A stretch of DNA of 64,000 bases, taken from positions 26,524,272 to 26,588,271 of the forward strand of contig CM034394.1 of NCBI GenBank assembly GCA_019925095.2. Reading direction: 5' to 3'. A model generated the notes under the pieces. The model worked only from the letters and a program-made list of their open reading frames with translations, was not told the origin of the DNA and searched no databases. Shown here in pieces: positions 59,600-64,000 of the stretch. The translations under genes were made by a program, and so were the position numbers. Position 1 is the stretch's first letter. Every line of letters starts with the position of its first letter. This stretch comes from Dendrolimus kikuchii (taxonomy: Eukaryota > Arthropoda > Insecta > Lepidoptera > Lasiocampidae).

Positions 59600-59808
59600 G
59601 TGAGTATTACATTTTTTTTTAACATAAACTATCGAAAATTACTTATGTCGGATTTCTATGTCTTACCATATTACAGGTGCGTCTCACGATAAAAGTCCCG
59701 CGGCAAAAAATGGAACTAATTATAACTGATAAGCCCAACCATGTTGTTATGTAGTTTTTATTAAATGCTTTAAGGTCAATATTACATTATATTATTACTC
59801 TATTTACA

Positions 59809-60456
59809 CAGTGGATTTCACTTATAACGACCTCGATTGTAACGACTTAGGTATAATGACGTAACACTTCAGTACCTTGAATTTTGAGTATATTTTTAGA
59901 GGAAAAACATTTGACTACAGCGACTTTACATGTAACGCTGATGTCGGGTATAGCGGCTAGTTTTTATGAGTCAGTTGTAACAAATTCCTAGCAATCAGGA
60001 ACAAACAAATATAAAAGGTTCATTTATAGAATCATACTGTATTCTTATCCTTTACTAGCGGCCCGTTCTGGCTTCGCACGGGTATCTAAGAAGTTTTTTT
60101 TATATGCCCATGTCAACCGGGGATAGAGTAGCTTGCCAACAGTGAAAGAATTTTTCAAATCGGTTCAGTAGTTTCGGAGCATATTCCATGCAGACGAACA
60201 ATCAAACTTTCATCTCTATAATATTAGTATAGATTGTCAACCACAGATGACCAACAGTTGTAATATTTATATATACACATTTGTATAAATGTTCAGATAG
60301 CTAAAGTTATCATCCAGAATCAGTTAGTATTATCATGTAGAGATTAAACGATATGTATGCGCAATTTCGCGACTGTAGGTATTTCATACAATAAATATTG
60401 TTTTCTTGTATATATTATAATGGTCCCGTCATTGTCGTTATTACCGGAATCTACTG
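59809..60456. mobile_element. pogo/Tc1-like MITE or remnant, split by a Helitron
   Basis: The ends CAGTGGATTTCACTTATAAC and, reversed, CAGTAGATTCCGGTAATAAC resemble each other and the element at 28370. Flanking TA is seen only on the right. Confidence 0.6.
60055..60233 (-). mobile_element. Non-autonomous Helitron (179 bp)
   Basis: The minus strand begins A|TC-TATACTAATATTATAGAG and ends AACGGGCCGCTAG|T. Confidence 0.82.
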
Positions 60457-60749
60457 TACTTTCGGAAATTATTTTATCTTTTTGACATTTCGTTGTGCGA
60501 CCGCAGCGCCACATCTAGCGTCTGCGGGACTTCTTTCGTGAGACATAGTCTAACGGTATAGGAAAATATACTCGTATCGTCTAATTTTTAAGTGGCTAAT
60601 TTTGAGTGTGTTTGAATGCTAGGTCGTTCGTTTTGAGACCACATACAGTCTGCACTCAAAATCAAAGGTCCTAAGTAGCTTAACCTATTTTTATGAGAAG
60701 TTTTTATTCTCTTATTTATATACTGTGAAGTAGCGGAAATTATACTATT

Positions 60750-60949
60750 ACTGCTGGCATCCCAGTACAATGATTGGCGAACTATTATTTAATTCAAAAC
60801 ACATAAGAAATGTTAATATTTTTATTTTGTAGTCATGTAATGATAATAATAATATTATTTTATGGCTACAAAAGATTGTTTAATATCTTGAATAAATTGA
60901 CTGGGTGCCAACAATTGTATAGTTTACCCTACGTAATTTAAAATTTGAT
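60750..60949 (+). mobile_element. MITE family Q, copy with damaged left end
   Basis: Shares CTTGAATAAATTG..GGGTGCCAA and TAGTTTACCCT with 61484-61703. Confidence 0.6.
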
Positions 60950-61483
60950 TGCATGTGGTCTTAAATATTTGTTCCGGTTAATGTGATTTGAAATTATTTC
61001 TCTAGGATTTAAGGCTGACTTTTCAATGACCAGATAAATGCTATTCATAGATTAAAATATAACGTGGATAAATTAAAAATGTCAGTTGCATGAATAAAAC
61101 ATTTGAGTGGTTTCACTTTTGAATTCGTTCAAGTTATAATTGATTAGACTTGTAACTTTTATTCGACGGTTGAACAATCGGCCCTTGTAAGCTTAAAATG
61201 GCGATTTTTTTAAAATAAATTTGTGCAATGGATCTAAATTGACCTCCAGATTTTTTTTTTAATTCTTCACTTAGGAAACGATACTTTTCTAGTTCTAACT
61301 CTCTCGTTTCACATTGGTGTTCAGCAGAATAATGATCTTTTCCTTACATACCTCGATTTTGTATGTCTAAAATCAATAAAATAAATTTCTAAATTAATAA
61401 CACAATTCAAGGAGGAAAAGCCAAAATAAGGAATGTCACATTAAATTCAAATAAATGCTAAATATGGCAACACTTAGGTTATT

Positions 61484-61703
61484 GGGTAACTACACCATCG
61501 TTAGCACACCAAGACAATGAATAGCACTCTATTATTCTATTCAAATTATTAAGAAAACTCAATACTTTATTTATTTTGTAGCCATATATTGTATTTGTAC
61601 AAAATACATAAAAAAAGAAATTAAGAATTTTCGATAGGTATCTTGAATAAATTGCTTGGGTGCCAATCATTGGGTGGGATGTCAATAATGATGTAGTTTA
61701 CCC
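61484..61703. mobile_element. MITE family Q (220 bp)
   Basis: Inverted ends of about 45 bp: GGGTAACTACACCATCGTTA at the left and, reversed, GGGTAAACTACATCATTATT at the right. Confidence 0.72.
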
Positions 61704-61738
61704 TACTATGATAAAGTCCTAAAGTTAATAAGGGAGTT

Positions 61739-62050
61739 TTTGGCGGGAACTGAAAGGAGATGTTGTGCTGTGCAGTTTTATTTTCTAAAAATGTGTAAAA
61801 TTACTCTAAAATGAACAATAATTGTAGGATATTGATGGTTTTTGAGTAGTAATTATATGTTTTGTGAGAAATGTGAACTGTATAGTGAAATGTGGCCTTT
61901 TGAGTTGTCACAAGAACTCCGCTGAATGGCACTAGCTGATTACCTACAGTTCAGCTGTGCTACACATAGGTTTAAGAAAATAAAGAAACTACATTGAATC
62001 TAAGGTCTGGCCTAAATGCCTAGCTGCCAAGCCATAAAATTAAAAAAAAA
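61739..62050 (+). mobile_element. Family F poly-A retroposon, full length
   Basis: Opens AGTTTTTGGCGGGAACTGAA and ends in an A tract. It is flanked by AGTTAATAAG on both sides. It defines the family length of about 312 bp. Confidence 0.85.
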
Positions 62051-62668
62051 AGTTAATAAGAGAAAACCGATCTCTAAATTACTATAAATGCATAGAATAT
62101 TATTATATTTAACACTTTAAATACATTATTAAGTTTAAAATATTTTGACAAGGAACGTAATAAATCTGGTTTCGTGTCTATTTAGATCTATTGTGAACTT
62201 TGATAAAATGATCTTACCGATTCAAAAATCATGCTAACTGGGACATATTTAAATGTTGAAAGTTTTAGGGGACCTCAGGGCAAGAAAACAGATTGAAAAC
62301 TGAATGTCTGTTTGTGTGTTGAGTGTTTGTTATGCGTTGATTTAGAATGTTCTTCTAGCGTCTATGCTAGCCTAGTAAGTGTTGATGAATATTGTGTGAA
62401 AATTATTAAAGTTTTTTATACTAATAATTAATACATATCCATTATATTATTTTATAAGTTGTTGCAATACGTGTTCTGTTAAATTTGCTCGCAGCTGAAA
62501 ATGTATCTATGTGAAGTATACATGAGTCACTATTAAAAAAAAAAAAAATGAAAGGGTGAAAGTTCCGATGGCCAACTTCGCCTACTTTTATCTCCTATCT
62601 CATCCTGAATTTTAGAGCCTGGCAACACAGTACGCTTACACTGATGGTAAGCAGTTTCCGTCAAGCGT
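62051..62668. other. No gene recognised
   Basis: AT-rich. It includes a short LINE-tail-like piece at 62610-62660. Confidence 0.4.
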
Positions 62669-62979
62669 TTTTATCCGTGCAGGAACGGAGAAAGAATACA
62701 ATTTCCTGCGGCCGGGCGGCCTGTCGTAAGAGGCGACTTAACAACCCACAGCCAGGTGGTAGGGCATTTGCCCGACTGGATGGCTACCACCCCTGGTCTA
62801 GAGTATGTCGCCATAACAACCTTGAGTTGTGTTCCGGCATTAGTGACCAGGTTCCAGTCTCCCTTAAGGGAGCAGCAGCGCATTTGCAGCAACTTGGTGT
62901 TGCAAATGTCCCCGCTTTCCATCAAGTGGGCCGTCTGCGTGTCTGCTGATCTCCTGCAATAAAAAAAAAAAAAAAAAAA
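62669..62979 (+). mobile_element. Family A retroposon
   Basis: Full length with about 20 A. Confidence 0.83.
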
Positions 62980-63254
62980 GCGGGCCCTCTCTCTTTGCCC
63001 GCTTTGAGCGATAAAGAGAGTCTTATACGCTCTATGGTTTATGTGTCAGTTCGCCCAGTTGACTGGGATGCAATACCCTCAGGTTCTACCTAGTGACTGA
63101 GTAAACTGCATTTTTTACTCTAGTCTATAGATCTGGAATAGGTCCGAAAGGTATTTCTTTTTCCCGTAACAGACGTGTTGCCGAACTTGGGCAGATATAC
63201 AATGGTGTTTGTAATAAAAAAAACCGTCTTAATTAAAAATTTCTCAGCTGGACC

Positions 63255-63527
63255 GGGAAAATTTCCTGCAGCCGGGTGGCCTGTCGTAAGAGGTGACAAA
63301 ACAACCCACGGCCAGGTGGTAGGGTATTTGCCCGTCTGGACGGCTACCACCCCTGGTCTAGAGTATGCCGCCATAACAATCTTGAGTTGTATTCCGGCAT
63401 TAGTAGCCCGGTCACAGTTTAGATAGCGGCAGCACATTGGTAGCCCCTTTGGTGTGATAAATGTCCGTAACCGCTTTCCATCGGGTGGGCCGTCTGCCTG
63501 TCTGCTGAAGTCATGTAATAAAAAAAA
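63255..63527 (+). mobile_element. Family A retroposon, diverged variant
   Basis: 5'-truncated (starts near AATTTCCTGCAGCCGGG), with an internal deletion and several changes. It is an older copy. Confidence 0.75.
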
Positions 63528-63585
63528 TCCTATTCCTTCTATTATTACAAAATCTATATATTTAATAATATAATTGAAATCCAAA

Positions 63586-64000
63586 TGGAGCGTTAGGTAA
63601 ACTTCTAGGCGCTAAGAACCTCAGCCAGAAGGCCCAGCTTGCCATACACAACGCGGTGCTGGTACCTACGCTCACGTATGGAAGCGAGAGTTGGGTATGG
63701 AAGAGAGAGCATGAAAGTAGAGTAAACGCGGTCGAGATGCGAGCACTGCGCAAAATCTGCGGAGTGACGCTCGCGGACCGCGTTCCTAATACCGAAGTAA
63801 GAAGGAGAGTGTCGGGGTGAAGGTAAGGAAAGGAATGCTCCGGTGGTTCGGGCATGTGGAAAGAATGCATGATGAAAGAATGACAATGCAAATTGGATGG
63901 ATGCAGAAGTCGTGGAAGGCCACGACACACCTTCCATGATCAAATTGATCGTGTACTAGCAGAAGGTGATGTCAGGAGCCTTAAGAACAGACGAGCGTGT
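63586..64000 (+). mobile_element. RTE-type LINE 3' end, copy 22, cut by the window end
   Basis: Starts AATGGAGCGTTAGGTAAAC and encodes [20 protein letters not shown]. Two short deletions break the frame. It continues past 64000. Confidence 0.85.

Overview
This window is eukaryotic nuclear DNA, most likely from a moth or butterfly (Lepidoptera). The order is inferred from the repeat load: Helitrons that open with TC-TATACTAATATTATAAA and close with CTAG, RTE-type LINE ends with a (TATG)n tail, Jockey- and CR1-type LINE ends, Penelope-like elements, and tRNA-derived SINEs. There are no operons and no bacterial signals.

One host gene is visible. It is a class-1 P4-ATPase (phospholipid flippase) of the ATP8A type on the + strand, with 21 coding exons from 13739 to 59599. 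I joined the exons by hand. Every junction is AG...GT, every phase matches, and the 3,211 nt encode about 1,070 residues without a stop. The frame runs from the N-terminal cytosolic segment through ten membrane spans into the C-terminal tail. It carries DGET (actuator domain), PISL (TM4), DKTGT (phosphorylated Asp), the SPDE and CKGA nucleotide-domain motifs, TGDK and GDGAND. The first coding exon with the start Met was not found. The last visible exon either splices on at GTGAGT or stops at a TGA that overlaps this donor.

The rest is mobile DNA and AT-rich sequence of no recognised type. Region 1-13.7 kb is upstream and is a nest of repeats. It contains an inverted, frameshifted fragment of exon 20 at 8651-8747. 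Region 13.7-59.6 kb is the gene, whose introns are enlarged by at least 22 families of repeats. Region 59.6-64 kb holds MITEs, a Helitron, SINE-like elements and an RTE end that runs off the window.

The most numerous family is an RTE-clade LINE 3' end, with 22 copies, many flanked by exact 9-15 bp target-site duplications. The next is a poly-A retroposon, here called family A, with about 21 copies. Nesting gives relative ages in several places. Several elements sit within 15-40 bases of splice sites. Family letters (A, C, E, F, J, K, M, Q, S1, S2, R, P) are labels made up here and are not database names.
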